57,202 nt of DNA, from assembly GCA_047638975.1 (NCBI GenBank), contig JBLINB010000005.1, positions 1-57,202 of the forward strand, read 5' to 3'. Below, one piece after another: positions 1-8,001 of the stretch (position 1 is the first letter of the stretch; each line of letters begins with the position of its first letter). This DNA comes from JAPKEZ01 sp047638975. Lineage in GTDB: Bacteria; Planctomycetota; UBA1135. Made by a program: the position numbers and the translations under genes. The notes under the pieces are model-generated. The model did not search any database. It was not told where the DNA came from and saw only the letters and a program-made list of their open reading frames with translations.

Positions 1-1427
1 GTCCCGTCCGGGTGCGCTTTGCGCCATCTCCTACTGGCATGCTTCACATTGGTGGTGCACGTACTGCATTATTCAATTGGGCTTTTGCGCGTAGTCGTGG
101 TGGCAAGTTTATTCTGCGTATCGAAGATACGGATACCGCGCGCAACACCGAAGAGTCTCTGAATTCGATTCTCGAGTCGATGCGTTGGCTTGGCTTAGAC
201 TGGGATGAAGGGCCGCAGGCAGACGGAGACTTTGGTCCTTATTATCAATCGCAGCGTGTGGATTCGTATCAACAGGCAATCGATAAAGGTATGGCAGAGG
301 GCTGGCTATACCGATGTTTTGCTACTGCCGATGAGCTAGAAGATCAGCGCAATATCGCGCGTGATAACAAAACCAATTGGCGTTACGACGAGCGTTGGCG
401 CGCATTGTCGGCAGCTGATTCAAAGACGAAGGCGGATGCCGGCGATGCATGCGTGATTCGCTTTAAGATTCCTGCCGATCACGAAGTGTTAATCAAAGAC
501 CACATCCGTGGGGACGTGCGCTTTGCCAGTGCTGATGTCGAAGATTGGGTTGCAGTGCGTTCGAATGGTATGCCCACTTATAATTTCGTGTGTGCACTTG
601 ATGATGCGGCGATGCAGATTTCGCATGTGATTCGTGGCGAAGAGCATTTAGTGAACACACCCAAGCAAGTGTTGCTGTGCGAGGCTCTAGGCCACCCAGT
701 CCCTGAATTTGCGCACGTGCCATTGATCTTAGGTGCAGACGGTAAGAAGCTGTCAAAGCGCACCGGAGACACTGCTCTAGGTGATTACATAACTTCGGGG
801 CATCCAAGTGATGCGCTGTTCAACTTCTTGTGTCTACTCGGTTTTGCAATTGATGATAAAACCACTGTCTTTAGTCGCGACGAGTTATTGAAAAGCTTTG
901 AGTTGAAGAAGGTTTCTAAGGGCGGTGCGATTTTTGACACCGACAAACTAAACTGGATCTGCGGAGAGTACATCCGCAATACTGAAACAGCCGAATTGTG
1001 TGCAGTCGTTAAGCCGTTTATGGTAGCTGCGGGTTACGAGCTTAGCGATGAGTTGCTCTCGAAGTTAGTGCTGGCACTACAGCCACGCGCAAACCTCTAC
1101 TCGCACTTTGCCGAGCAAGCTGCTGGCTTAGTAGGCGAAGTAGCGTACGACGAAAAAGCACAAAAAGAATTAATGAAAGACGGGGTAGCAGGGTACCTCA
1201 CCGCGGTCGCAGCGCAGTTGCAAGAGGGTGCCTGGCCACCGGCAGAGTTCTTTGGCATCGTCAAGCAGATCGCAACAGATCACGAGGTCGGCGTCGGCAA
1301 AATAATGAAGCCATTGCGTTGTGCCCTCACTGGTGCTCTCGGCGGTCCAGAACTAGCTGACGTGCTGAATATACTCGGACGAGAACAAAGTCTTTCTCGC
1401 CTTGCGAAGGCGGGGCAATTGGTGTAA
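1..1427 (+). CDS. gltX: Glutamate--tRNA ligase (GluRS), 5' partial
   Basis: Class I aminoacyl-tRNA synthetase that charges tRNA-Glu (and in many bacteria tRNA-Gln) in the cytoplasm. The frame is open from base 3, reading PVRVRFAPSPTG, so the true start lies just upstream of the window; the GTG at 12 would cut into the conserved RFAPSPTG strand. Seen: the HIGH-type motif HIGG in MLHIGGART about 12 residues after that GTG, and the KMSKS-type motif KLSKR near residue 246, followed by TGDTALGDY. The C-terminal helical anticodon-binding domain ends in the usual ADHEVGVGKIMKPLR region, so the gene is intact at its 3' end. About 474 residues are visible, the normal length for bacterial GltX. It is followed after 30 bases by a tRNA gene whose promoter overlaps the end of gltX. 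Family assignment is secure; whether the enzyme is discriminating cannot be told from this. Confidence 0.96.
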   Translation, partial: PVRVRFAPSPTGMLHIGGARTALFNWAFARSRGGKFILRIEDTDTARNTEESLNSILESMRWLGLDWDEGPQADGDFGPYYQSQRVDSYQQAIDKGMAEGWLYRCFATADELEDQRNIARDNKTNWRYDERWRALSAADSKTKADAGDACVIRFKIPADHEVLIKDHIRGDVRFASADVEDWVAVRSNGMPTYNFVCALDDAAMQISHVIRGEEHLVNTPKQVLLCEALGHPVPEFAHVPLILGADGKKLSKRTGDTALGDYITSGHPSDALFNFLCLLGFAIDDKTTVFSRDELLKSFELKKVSKGGAIFDTDKLNWICGEYIRNTETAELCAVVKPFMVAAGYELSDELLSKLVLALQPRANLYSHFAEQAAGLVGEVAYDEKAQKELMKDGVAGYLTAVAAQLQEGAWPPAEFFGIVKQIATDHEVGVGKIMKPLRCALTGALGGPELADVLNILGREQSLSRLAKAGQLV

Positions 1428-1430
1428 AAT
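1402..1430 (+). promoter_or_regulatory. Sigma-70-type promoter for the CAU tRNA
   Basis: TTGCGA (1402-1407) and TAAAAT (1425-1430) are separated by exactly 17 bases. The -10 matches the consensus at five of six positions, the -35 at four. The predicted start of transcription near 1437 is about 20 bases before the tRNA. The element lies in the last codons and stop codon of gltX. Prediction from sequence only. Confidence 0.5.
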
Positions 1431-1457
1431 CTTCGCCCTTGTACCTCTCGGGTGCAC

Positions 1458-1534
1458 GGGGATGTAGCTCAGCTGGTTAGAGCATCGGAATCATAATCCG
1501 AGTGTCAGGGGTTCAAGTCCCTTCATCCCTACCA
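1458..1534 (+). tRNA. tRNA with CAU anticodon (elongator Met or lysidine-type Ile2)
   Basis: A 77-base cloverleaf with encoded CCA. The acceptor stem GGGGATG pairs with CATCCCT (with a G1-U72 wobble). The D arm GCTC-AGCTGGTTA-GAGC, anticodon stem TCGGA/TCCGA with loop ATCATAA (anticodon CAT), and T arm AGGGG-TTCAAGT-CCCTT are all present. It lacks the three G-C pairs of the initiator anticodon stem and has no 1-72 C-A mismatch, so it is not the initiator. Elongator tRNA-Met and the tRNA-Ile whose C34 becomes lysidine share the CAU anticodon and cannot be separated with certainty here. Confidence 0.93.
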
Positions 1535-1539
1535 AACAT

Positions 1540-1575
1540 GCGAGCGTTTCATTGTGAATCGCTCGCTATTTTTTT
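1540..1575 (+). terminator. Rho-independent terminator after the CAU tRNA, directly before queF
   Basis: Stem GCGAGCG (1540-1546) pairs with CGCTCGC (1560-1566); inside it TTCA and TGAA add four more pairs after one mismatch, leaving a 3-base loop. The U-tract TATTTTTTT follows at 1567-1575. It begins six bases after the tRNA CCA end. The queF start codon lies only four bases beyond the U-tract, so the hairpin may also act as an attenuator for queF. Confidence 0.85.
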
Positions 1576-1579
1576 ACCA

Positions 1580-1948
1580 ATGTACGCATTCGAAATTTTT
1601 GATAATCCACGCCCGGGGCGCCATTTTTTAATTGAAAGTGTCACTCACGAGTTTACTTGCAATTGCCCAATGACTGGGCAACCCGATTTCGCTACGTTGC
1701 GCTTCCGCACTGTTCCTGGCGAAAAGTGTATCGAGCTAAAGTCTTTGAAGCTATTCTTGTGGTCGTTTCGCAACGAGGGCCATTTTCACGAAGATGTCAC
1801 GAATCGCATCCTTGACGAGATGGTAGCTGCGATTGATCCGGTATTTCTAGAGGTACGCGGCGAATTCAATCTACGCGGCGGTATTAGTACTGTCATCACT
1901 GCTAGGCACGGAGCGGTCCCGCCATCACTGACCGATATAGAGAAATAA
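1580..1948 (+). CDS. queF: NADPH-dependent 7-cyano-7-deazaguanine (preQ0) reductase
   Basis: Reduces the nitrile of preQ0 to the amine of preQ1 in queuosine synthesis, a cytoplasmic tRNA-modification pathway. The 122-residue protein is the short, single-domain form. It carries the diagnostic CPMTGQPDFA segment: Cys29 is the expected nucleophile that forms the thioimide with preQ0, and Asp36 the expected proton donor. Downstream come the QueF signatures ELKSLKLFLWSFRNEG and FHED. I chose ATG 1580 (MYAFEIFDNP) because family members begin close to the FDNPxPG motif and upstream codons would run back into the tRNA and its terminator. No Shine-Dalgarno sequence is visible; the region before the start is the terminator U-tract. 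GluQ-RS, which glutamylates queuosine on tRNA-Asp, lies at 40.1 kb, which supports a working queuosine pathway. No preQ1 riboswitch was seen. Confidence 0.95.
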   Translation: MYAFEIFDNPRPGRHFLIESVTHEFTCNCPMTGQPDFATLRFRTVPGEKCIELKSLKLFLWSFRNEGHFHEDVTNRILDEMVAAIDPVFLEVRGEFNLRGGISTVITARHGAVPPSLTDIEK

Positions 1949-2018
1949 AAAATATTTATTCTATTTACTAAAGATTATCCGGTGCTATTCCGAAATAGTA
2001 ATGAACCTGATTTTCTGT

Positions 2019-2065
2019 AGCCGACCGGTAGGGAGCCCTCGTAAGAGGTTACCGGTCGGCTTTTT
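2019..2065 (+). terminator. Rho-independent terminator after queF, with a GUAA tetraloop
   Basis: A perfect 12-bp stem, AGCCGACCGGTA (2019-2030) with TACCGGTCGGCT (2050-2061), runs straight into a T-tract ending at 2066. The apical part holds a second short stem CCTC-GTAA-GAGG with a GNRA-type loop. It sits between queF and the convergent FAH-family gene and abuts that gene's stop codon. A smaller hairpin, CTATT-CCGA-AATAG, precedes it near 1985-1998. The minus-strand transcript would have no U-tract, so termination should act on the plus strand only. Confidence 0.9.
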
Positions 2066-2707
2066 TCATGCCCGGCGCACAGTGTTGCGCAATTTAATAT
2101 CACCGCAACTCACTTCGAGTTGATCACCATCATTGAGTGGATTTACTCCCTCTGGTGTACCAAGCAGCAGTACGTCACCGCTGACCAACTGATGCCAGCG
2201 ACTTATTTCGCTAAGGGCCTGTGCAGGTGTGAAAATCATTTCGCTGAGTGCGCTGAATTGCACCACTTTGCCATTTAGCTTGCCTTCTAGTTCGAGGCGC
2301 ATAAAATCAGCATGCCCAGGGTAATCTAGCCAATGCGGTCCGAGTGTTCCGAAAGTCTGCACGTTTTTTGAACGCAGCCACGGCAAACCATTATTGCGAT
2401 CATTGCTCTGCACGTCACGCGCAGTAATATCATTTGCGCAAGTGTAGCCCGTAATCGAATCTTCGCATTGCTGCTCGCTAGCATTAAACAAATCGCTACC
2501 AATGCGGATGGCTACTTCCGCTTCGCAATCTACGCGTGACGTTAACCATTCGGGGATAATGATGTCGTCGCCATCGCCAATGAAAATACTTGGCAGTTTA
2601 TTGAACCACAGTGGGCTCGTTGGCGGGGCCGAATTGAATTCGCGCGCATGCGCTGCAAAGTTTTTGCCTAAGCAAAAGACGTTGTGTAGTTGCAAATGAA
2701 TGGCCAT
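2066..2707 (-). CDS. Fumarylacetoacetate hydrolase (FAH) family protein
   Basis: Metal-dependent C-C hydrolase or decarboxylase fold of the FAH superfamily, which includes acylpyruvases, oxaloacetate tautomerases and HpcE-type isomerases; the exact substrate cannot be read from sequence. Seen: the early FCLGKNFAAHA segment, the metal-binding region DCEAEVAIRIG, and the hallmark YTCANDITARDVQ followed by WLRSKNVQTFGTLGP. The end reads LLLGTPEGVNPLNDGDQLEV, as expected. The 213-residue length is normal for single-domain members. The start at 2707 (MAIHLQLHN) is preferred over an ATG 15 codons upstream, because that one would invade the upstream gene's stop codon and adds no family sequence. It is the last gene of a minus-strand run from lpxB. 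No signal peptide, so probably cytoplasmic. Confidence 0.85.
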   Translation of the reverse strand: MAIHLQLHNVFCLGKNFAAHAREFNSAPPTSPLWFNKLPSIFIGDGDDIIIPEWLTSRVDCEAEVAIRIGSDLFNASEQQCEDSITGYTCANDITARDVQSNDRNNGLPWLRSKNVQTFGTLGPHWLDYPGHADFMRLELEGKLNGKVVQFSALSEMIFTPAQALSEISRWHQLVSGDVLLLGTPEGVNPLNDGDQLEVSCGDIKLRNTVRRA

Positions 2708-2709
2708 GC

Positions 2710-4287
2710 TTAACGTAAGGCTTTGAGTGCGCCAAGTGCGTAGCCAGTACATAAGTCTGGATTACCTTCCCACCAACGAGGAGCATCGCTGTTAAGCCAT
2801 GAACCATTCTCAAGTTGCACGTCATGTAATTTTTCAGCTAACTCAGTGCGCCAATCATGCTGCTGCCCAGCGACGTCAGTGATGTGTGTTAACTGCAAGC
2901 CTTGCAAAGCTTGGGCCAATGTTTGGTAGTAGTAATACAAGCCTTGAAAACCACCACGCGGATCAATCAGTGGATCGAACCCGGGGTTTACTTCAAGAGT
3001 GTAATGGCTGCTAATCCAGTCGATAGCCGCCTGTACTCGCGAGTCGTCTTGCTTGACGCCGGCAAAGGTATAACACTTAAGCAAAGCGTATGTCATTGAA
3101 CCGTAACTGCGTGCGACTAAGGAACCATCTGGCTGCGGCTCGTAGCCGGCCGGCGAATTACCTGGATAATAAGCGGCACCCCCATCGTTGCCGGCGCGCG
3201 CTGGCTTGTCACTGCCTTTGTCGTAATAGGTCTCGGCGTTCGATTCAGAATGATTTTGGCTACGATTAATAAAGTAGATAGCGCGTTGAAAAGCGGCGTC
3301 GTCAGCGGCAACATCGGCTTCGTTGAGTGCCTGTAGCGCATACTGCAAGTTCGATAAATCAGGGCGCAAATCGCCGCCATAGCCGATGCCACCATAAAAC
3401 TTGTCAGAGGTGGTGTAGCCTTCGCCTTCATCCGTTTGGATGGCGCGCAAGAAACTAACGGCGCGTTCAATAACCTCGAGGTCGGCTTCACGGCCGCCGT
3501 CGACTAAAGCGCCAATTGCGACTGAAGTGGTGTAAACCATGACGCGTCCACCGTGGATCGATCCGTCCTCGCGTTGCATGCCGACTAGCCAATCAAGAAT
3601 CGGATAAGCTTGTTGGCGAACTTCTTCTCTGGCACTACCCAGTAATCCGCGCGCTGCAAGGGCGGTAATCCCTGGTTCGGGTTGACCGAAGATTTCCCAG
3701 TATCCTGATTCGCCGCGGCTGCCGAGTAGGTAGTCGACTCCTTGCTCGTAATCGATTGCTGCTTGTGCGGCAGCAGAAGTAGATTTGCCATCGTCTTGTG
3801 ATGGAGTGGTCGGGTAGGTACGTAGTAGTCCGCTGTTGGCCAAGGCGCTGGCTATCTGTGCCAAGTTGGCATTTTGCGGTAGGCTATCGATACGCTCGGC
3901 ACTGAGTAGAGCGCTTGCGGATGAATGGAAATGAGCGATGCTCTTGCCGTTACGCTGAGCTAATTTCTCAGCGGTCGGTAAATACATATCACGGTGCACA
4001 TGCACTAAAGCGATTGCAATGCGCTGATCGGTTTGCCACGAAGGCGCGTCGTCTTGGTGCTGCAGCAAATAGCTAATAGCATCGCGCATGAACGGTCCAT
4101 CGTCGATGCGATAGGCGCGTGGCGAAAGTGCCATGCCCGTAAGAATATTGGCAGTGATGTTGACGTCGCTGCCGTAAGAGCCATCGGCCATCTGCGCCGG
4201 ACGTACGGCATTCAGGTAGTTATCGAACAGCTCTTTTTCTGAGGGCTGTTGAAAGAGAGCAAAACCAATGAGGATGTGGATGAGCAT
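2710..4287 (-). CDS. Secreted prenyltransferase/squalene-cyclase-repeat (alpha-alpha toroid) protein
   Basis: The 525-residue protein begins with a short hydrophobic stretch (MLIHILIGFALFQQ), a likely signal peptide. It continues with helical repeats typical of the terpenoid cyclase / protein prenyltransferase toroid: segments such as QREDGSIHGG, RSYGSMTYALLKCY and QLENGSWLNSDAPRWWEGNP. The DxDD acid motif of squalene-hopene cyclases was not found, so it is probably not an active cyclase. Planctomycete genomes carry many secreted proteins of this repeat type, with unknown function. It starts six bases after the lpxB stop codon and ends three bases before the start of the FAH gene, which suggests one transcript. 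Placement next to lpxB might hint at an envelope role, but that is only association. Confidence 0.7.
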   Translation of the reverse strand: MLIHILIGFALFQQPSEKELFDNYLNAVRPAQMADGSYGSDVNITANILTGMALSPRAYRIDDGPFMRDAISYLLQHQDDAPSWQTDQRIAIALVHVHRDMYLPTAEKLAQRNGKSIAHFHSSASALLSAERIDSLPQNANLAQIASALANSGLLRTYPTTPSQDDGKSTSAAAQAAIDYEQGVDYLLGSRGESGYWEIFGQPEPGITALAARGLLGSAREEVRQQAYPILDWLVGMQREDGSIHGGRVMVYTTSVAIGALVDGGREADLEVIERAVSFLRAIQTDEGEGYTTSDKFYGGIGYGGDLRPDLSNLQYALQALNEADVAADDAAFQRAIYFINRSQNHSESNAETYYDKGSDKPARAGNDGGAAYYPGNSPAGYEPQPDGSLVARSYGSMTYALLKCYTFAGVKQDDSRVQAAIDWISSHYTLEVNPGFDPLIDPRGGFQGLYYYYQTLAQALQGLQLTHITDVAGQQHDWRTELAEKLHDVQLENGSWLNSDAPRWWEGNPDLCTGYALGALKALR

Positions 4288-4293
4288 GGTTGT

Positions 4294-5589
4294 TTAACGT
4301 TGAGAACTAGTTGTGGGTTCGATGTTTTCGATGATTTTTACGACGCGTTGGCTGACGCCAGGCTGCAAATAACGCTGACGAATCTCTCCTAGCTGAACTT
4401 GCAGCTTGGCATATTTGTCGTCGTCGAGTAATGGGGTGATCGCGCGACATAAATCGTCGGCGTCAATCTTGTTACCGACCAATTCGGGGAATAGACAGGC
4501 GTTGGCGATCAGGTTGATACCCCCAATATAAGGCACGCTTAGAGCATTTTGTGCTACCCACGAGCCTAAAGATGAGTTTATCTTGTACACGATAACCGCC
4601 GGGATACCCATCGCAGCAACTTCGAGTGAAGCGGTGCCAGACACGACCCAGGCTGCGCGCACATTAGCCAGTTGTTGATGCCATTCACTAAAGCTTACTT
4701 TTATATCAATCGCGTAATCTTTGACGATTTCGTCAATCAATTCTGCAAGCTGAGGACGCGAGTGTGGCAGCACAAAATTAAGTTGCGGATGACTGCTTTT
4801 CAGCTTCACTGCGGCCGCCATCATCAATGGCAGATTGCTGCGAATCTCGCGTTTGCGGCTACCCGGTAAAATCGCAATCACATTTGAAGCACTGTTGCTG
4901 CGAATAGCTGGCAGTGCGTCAGCAATAGGGTGCCCAACAAAATGAGCCTGCGCACCTTGGCTTTGGTACCACGCAGTTTCGAACGGTAAGATGCTGAGCA
5001 ATGCGCTAGCCTGTTTGAAATCACGCACACGCCACGGCGCCCATGCCCACAATTGCGGCACAATATAATCAACGACTTGAATGTCATGACGCCTAGCAAT
5101 ACGCAGCAGATGACGGTTCAATCCTGGGTAGTCAATGAGCAACACTAAGTCAGGCTTAGAACGCTTAATCTCACGTACAAATAGATAAATGGCTTTGAAG
5201 AATAACGGCAATCTAGCTATGACATCAATGAAGCCCATGATGTTGAGGTCGGCCAGTGGCAATAAAATAGTTACCTTCTGCGCCTGCATGTCGCTGCCAC
5301 CAAAGCCACGTATTTCAAGTTGCGGATGGCGCTGGCGTAGTAGCTTAATAATCTTTATGGCATGTGCCTGCCCCGATTGATCGCCAACGGCAATGAATAT
5401 AGATTTAAGCTGCCGTGGAGGTGTGCCTAGTTCAATATTCGCTAAAGCCTCAAGCTTGTTGAGCTGTTCGAAATGCTCTAAACGCGATGCGCGTTTGGAC
5501 AGCGACCATAAATGTCGCGGCACCGCAATCACCAACTCTACAAGAGCGTAGAGGAATTCTCGCAAGACGGTGCAGGAGGCTGTTAGCAT
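4294..5589 (-). CDS. lpxB: Lipid-A-disaccharide synthase, LpxB family, with altered N-terminal motif
   Basis: GT19 glycosyltransferase that joins UDP-2,3-diacylglucosamine and lipid X to form the lipid A disaccharide at the inner membrane. Seen: LPLADLNIMGFIDVIARLP, LVLLIDYPGLN, YIVPQLWAWAPWRV, ILPFE, FVGHPIADALP, ILPGSRKREI and VVSGTASLEVAAMGIPAVI, all at the expected spacing. Two points are odd. The usual GExSGD motif near the start of the domain reads GDQSGQ, and the SPQ/SPS of YxSPxxWAW reads VPQ. There is also a roughly 65-residue N-terminal extension with a hydrophobic amphipathic look (LREFLYALVELVIAVP). At 431 residues it is longer than the E. coli enzyme. The start codon is only six bases from that of a divergent gene. 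The family call is firm; full activity is less certain because of the changed motif. Other lpx genes are not in the window. Confidence 0.86.
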   Translation of the reverse strand: MLTASCTVLREFLYALVELVIAVPRHLWSLSKRASRLEHFEQLNKLEALANIELGTPPRQLKSIFIAVGDQSGQAHAIKIIKLLRQRHPQLEIRGFGGSDMQAQKVTILLPLADLNIMGFIDVIARLPLFFKAIYLFVREIKRSKPDLVLLIDYPGLNRHLLRIARRHDIQVVDYIVPQLWAWAPWRVRDFKQASALLSILPFETAWYQSQGAQAHFVGHPIADALPAIRSNSASNVIAILPGSRKREIRSNLPLMMAAAVKLKSSHPQLNFVLPHSRPQLAELIDEIVKDYAIDIKVSFSEWHQQLANVRAAWVVSGTASLEVAAMGIPAVIVYKINSSLGSWVAQNALSVPYIGGINLIANACLFPELVGNKIDADDLCRAITPLLDDDKYAKLQVQLGEIRQRYLQPGVSQRVVKIIENIEPTTSSQR

Positions 5590-5595
5590 TTGCGT

Positions 5596-6276
5596 ATGAG
5601 CGAGCTACAGCCGTCACCAAAAATTCTCAAACAAGATTTGTTCGGGCGTGTAGAGCTAATCTATTTTAACGATTCCAAGGGTATTTCACAGCTAGCAATT
5701 TGCCGTGACCTAAATTATGCGCGGTGGTGGGTGCGTCCACTGGCTAACTATTTAGCGTGGCGCGAAGTTAAAGCCCTGCAGCAGCTTACGCGGGCCAACA
5801 TCGCTCCACAGCAGTTGCCGCAAATACTCGAGGTGCAAGGTGGGTGTGTCATACGCAGTTACTTGCCAGGGAAGCCTTTACATCAGCACGGGCAGCCGTC
5901 CGCAGTGTTTTTTGAGCAGCTGAAGCAACTTTTGGACGAAGTGCACTCGGCTAAAGTCACTCATAATGATCTCGCCAAAGAGCCGAATATCTTAGTTTCT
6001 AGCGACGGATCTCCGGCATTAATCGACATGCAGTTAGCGAGCCGCGGGCGATTGTTCTTCAAGACGCAATCTCGTGAAGACCTGCGCCATGTACTTAAGC
6101 ATCAGCGCACGTATTATCCGCAAACTTTAAGCAGCGATGATTTGAAAAGGCTTGCGAATAAATCATTACAAGCCAAGGTTTGGATGCGCTGCGTTAAACC
6201 GGTCTACTTATTTGTCACCCGCCGCTTACTCCATTGGAGTGATCGCGAAGGGGCGGGTGACCGTAATATCAATTAA
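5596..6276 (+). CDS. Small kinase-like protein (InaA / Kdo-kinase / RIO-like fold)
   Basis: A 226-residue protein with the catalytic core of the protein-kinase-like fold. THNDLAKEPN (about residues 122-131) gives catalytic Asp125 and Asn131, and ALIDMQLA supplies the metal-binding Asp144. The first half holds an IRSYLPGKPL segment like the hinge of lipopolysaccharide-sugar kinases. Relatives include WaaP/KdkA and InaA kinases that phosphorylate LPS core sugars. Divergence from lpxB fits an LPS or cell-envelope job, but the substrate is unknown. The ATG at 5596 is taken as start; a TTG six bases earlier is possible and sits 10 bases after AGGAGG (5574-5579), one of the few good ribosome-binding sequences in the window. 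The 3' end overlaps the next gene tail to tail at the sequence TTAA. Confidence 0.7.
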   Translation: MSELQPSPKILKQDLFGRVELIYFNDSKGISQLAICRDLNYARWWVRPLANYLAWREVKALQQLTRANIAPQQLPQILEVQGGCVIRSYLPGKPLHQHGQPSAVFFEQLKQLLDEVHSAKVTHNDLAKEPNILVSSDGSPALIDMQLASRGRLFFKTQSREDLRHVLKHQRTYYPQTLSSDDLKRLANKSLQAKVWMRCVKPVYLFVTRRLLHWSDREGAGDRNIN

Positions 6277-7976
6277 AGTAGATCGTTCTCGACAAAAGCT
6301 AACCAGTTTTTATGAAACTCGTCTTCGTCGATTTTACCCCATGATTCTTCGATTGCGACGCGACGTAGCTGCGCCTCAACTTGTCGGTCAAGGTAGTTCC
6401 AGGGCTCGGCTATTTTTTTCTCGAGTGCTTCGATGAGTTCTTCGTCGGCGTCAGCTTCAACGAGCAACTTAAGCTGCGCTTCGGATTCGAAAACATGCTC
6501 GGCATAGGCTGCCTCATAGCCGTCAATAACACTCGCTAAATAATTAGGAATGATGTCTTTGTATTCTTTCTTGAAGTACTTTGAAGAGATGCGACCATGG
6601 GCACCCTCGCGCAAGAAATATACCAAGGTGAAAGATTGCGCATAGCACGAAACACCTGACGGACCTTGGTTTTGCCATTCACTATGAGAGTAGCGAACAT
6701 GTTCGGCCATTGGCTTTATGTCGCCATTCTCAATCATGCGTGCAATTTCTGGAAGGCGAGCTAAGCCACCTTTCATGTCTTCTCCGGGCTTTAGCTTCGA
6801 GCCAGTCATCTTGAAGGCGCCATAGTAGTCTCCGTGCCCTTCGCCGAACCATTGGTGTGGATTGGCACGATTGAATAAAAAGTATCCGTATTGGTGAAAA
6901 CCTTCGTGTGACATGACCGACAAAGTCAGGTCGAGGCCGGTGCTGTTTTCGCCGAAAAACAGTACGAGTTCTTCGGATCCTGGTGAGAAATAGCCAGCTA
7001 CGCCATCGCCCATACCACTAAACATGCCGAATTCTTCGCGAGTATTACAGATACGTACTACAGAAACATTGGTGATTTTCTGTTTCGGAGGGAAATCTTC
7101 TTCGTAAACTCTGCGTGAGGCTTCGAGCCGTTTGATCGCTTGGCTGATACTTTTACGATCGTCACAATTGGTTTTGATTAAGTAGTTCTTTGACTTAGTC
7201 TCGATCAGACGCCAGCCAGGTGTTTGCGCGACTTCCTTTTCGTGAAAGGCCAAAATCGAATCGTATTCATCATTCGAGTCTGGTGCAGCATTACTATCGA
7301 AACTCGTGACCGAGTCCGGATCGTATTTAAATGTTTTCATTGCTGCTTGAACATTTTTTGACCACTTATTTAAATCTTTTCTATCACCACCTGGATAATT
7401 CCAGACGAAGATAAGTTTTTCATTCGGTAGTTGTATGGTGTAGACATCAAAGCGAGTGTCGTAGCCTAAGCCGCCACTAATAAAATAAGAAGTGATCTCT
7501 TGGCGCTTAGCCTCCATCTTTCTTATTTTCGGATCCGATTCTTCAGGCACAAGCAGTTTGAATTCGTCTTTGCGCAGACTACCGCCGTACATCGAAATTA
7601 CGTAATCATGCACAGTCCGCTCAGCGGATTTTTCTTTTGATACGCGTCCGCGTAGACCACCAGCTTTTTCTTCAGTAACAGCTGCTTGTGGCACATCACG
7701 CAGTATCATCAAGGTTGGCGTGACAAGGATGCCACGATTGCCTTCAACGGATACGCGTACTGAGTCATCGGCAGAAAATTGGCCAACGCGTCCGCGTGCA
7801 ATGTCGTCAGGTGCTTGCGGGATATCCTTCCAATCACGCAGCGGCCTAAAACTGAAACCATAGGATGGGAATTCGCGCGTGACGCGCCCCTGTTTTTGTG
7901 CAATTAAATCGCTGCTCAGGCAGCAAGCGATAATCATACCGAAGATAAATTTGAGCAGGCGTGAAGTATCTGTCAT
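6273..7976 (-). CDS. Secreted HExxH metallopeptidase-like protein (DUF1570-like)
   Basis: A 567-residue protein with an N-terminal signal peptide (LLKFIFGMIIACCLSSDLIAQ). The catalytic-type motif is HEGFH at residues 357-361, followed by GEGH with Glu379 as the likely third zinc ligand, the gluzincin arrangement HExxH-x17-E. This layout and the flanking text (SVMSHEGFHQYGYF, WFGEGHGDYYG) resemble the DUF1570 group of planctomycetes; no substrate is known. The first 230 residues look like a separate beta-rich domain (YGFSFRPLRDWKDIP), and the C-terminus is acidic and probably helical (VEADADEELIEALEKKI). It is the last gene of the groEL1-groES-groEL2-dnaJ-grpE run, 25 bases after grpE, so it may be co-expressed with the chaperones. 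Peptidase activity is inference from the motif. Confidence 0.72.
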   Translation of the reverse strand: MTDTSRLLKFIFGMIIACCLSSDLIAQKQGRVTREFPSYGFSFRPLRDWKDIPQAPDDIARGRVGQFSADDSVRVSVEGNRGILVTPTLMILRDVPQAAVTEEKAGGLRGRVSKEKSAERTVHDYVISMYGGSLRKDEFKLLVPEESDPKIRKMEAKRQEITSYFISGGLGYDTRFDVYTIQLPNEKLIFVWNYPGGDRKDLNKWSKNVQAAMKTFKYDPDSVTSFDSNAAPDSNDEYDSILAFHEKEVAQTPGWRLIETKSKNYLIKTNCDDRKSISQAIKRLEASRRVYEEDFPPKQKITNVSVVRICNTREEFGMFSGMGDGVAGYFSPGSEELVLFFGENSTGLDLTLSVMSHEGFHQYGYFLFNRANPHQWFGEGHGDYYGAFKMTGSKLKPGEDMKGGLARLPEIARMIENGDIKPMAEHVRYSHSEWQNQGPSGVSCYAQSFTLVYFLREGAHGRISSKYFKKEYKDIIPNYLASVIDGYEAAYAEHVFESEAQLKLLVEADADEELIEALEKKIAEPWNYLDRQVEAQLRRVAIEESWGKIDEDEFHKNWLAFVENDLL

Positions 7977-8001
7977 GCCCTTAACTTAACATATCTCTCG
8001 C

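Noticed and set aside
1502..1579. queF start upstream at 1502 or 1538.
   Set aside because: Those starts lie in the tRNA or its terminator and add residues with no similarity to QueF, which begins near the FDNPxPG motif.
1950..2018. Possible small RNA (SRP-like or 6S-like) between queF and the terminator.
   Set aside because: The conserved SRP RNA loop sequences are absent and the region is only about 115 bases; the hairpins are explained as terminator and leader.
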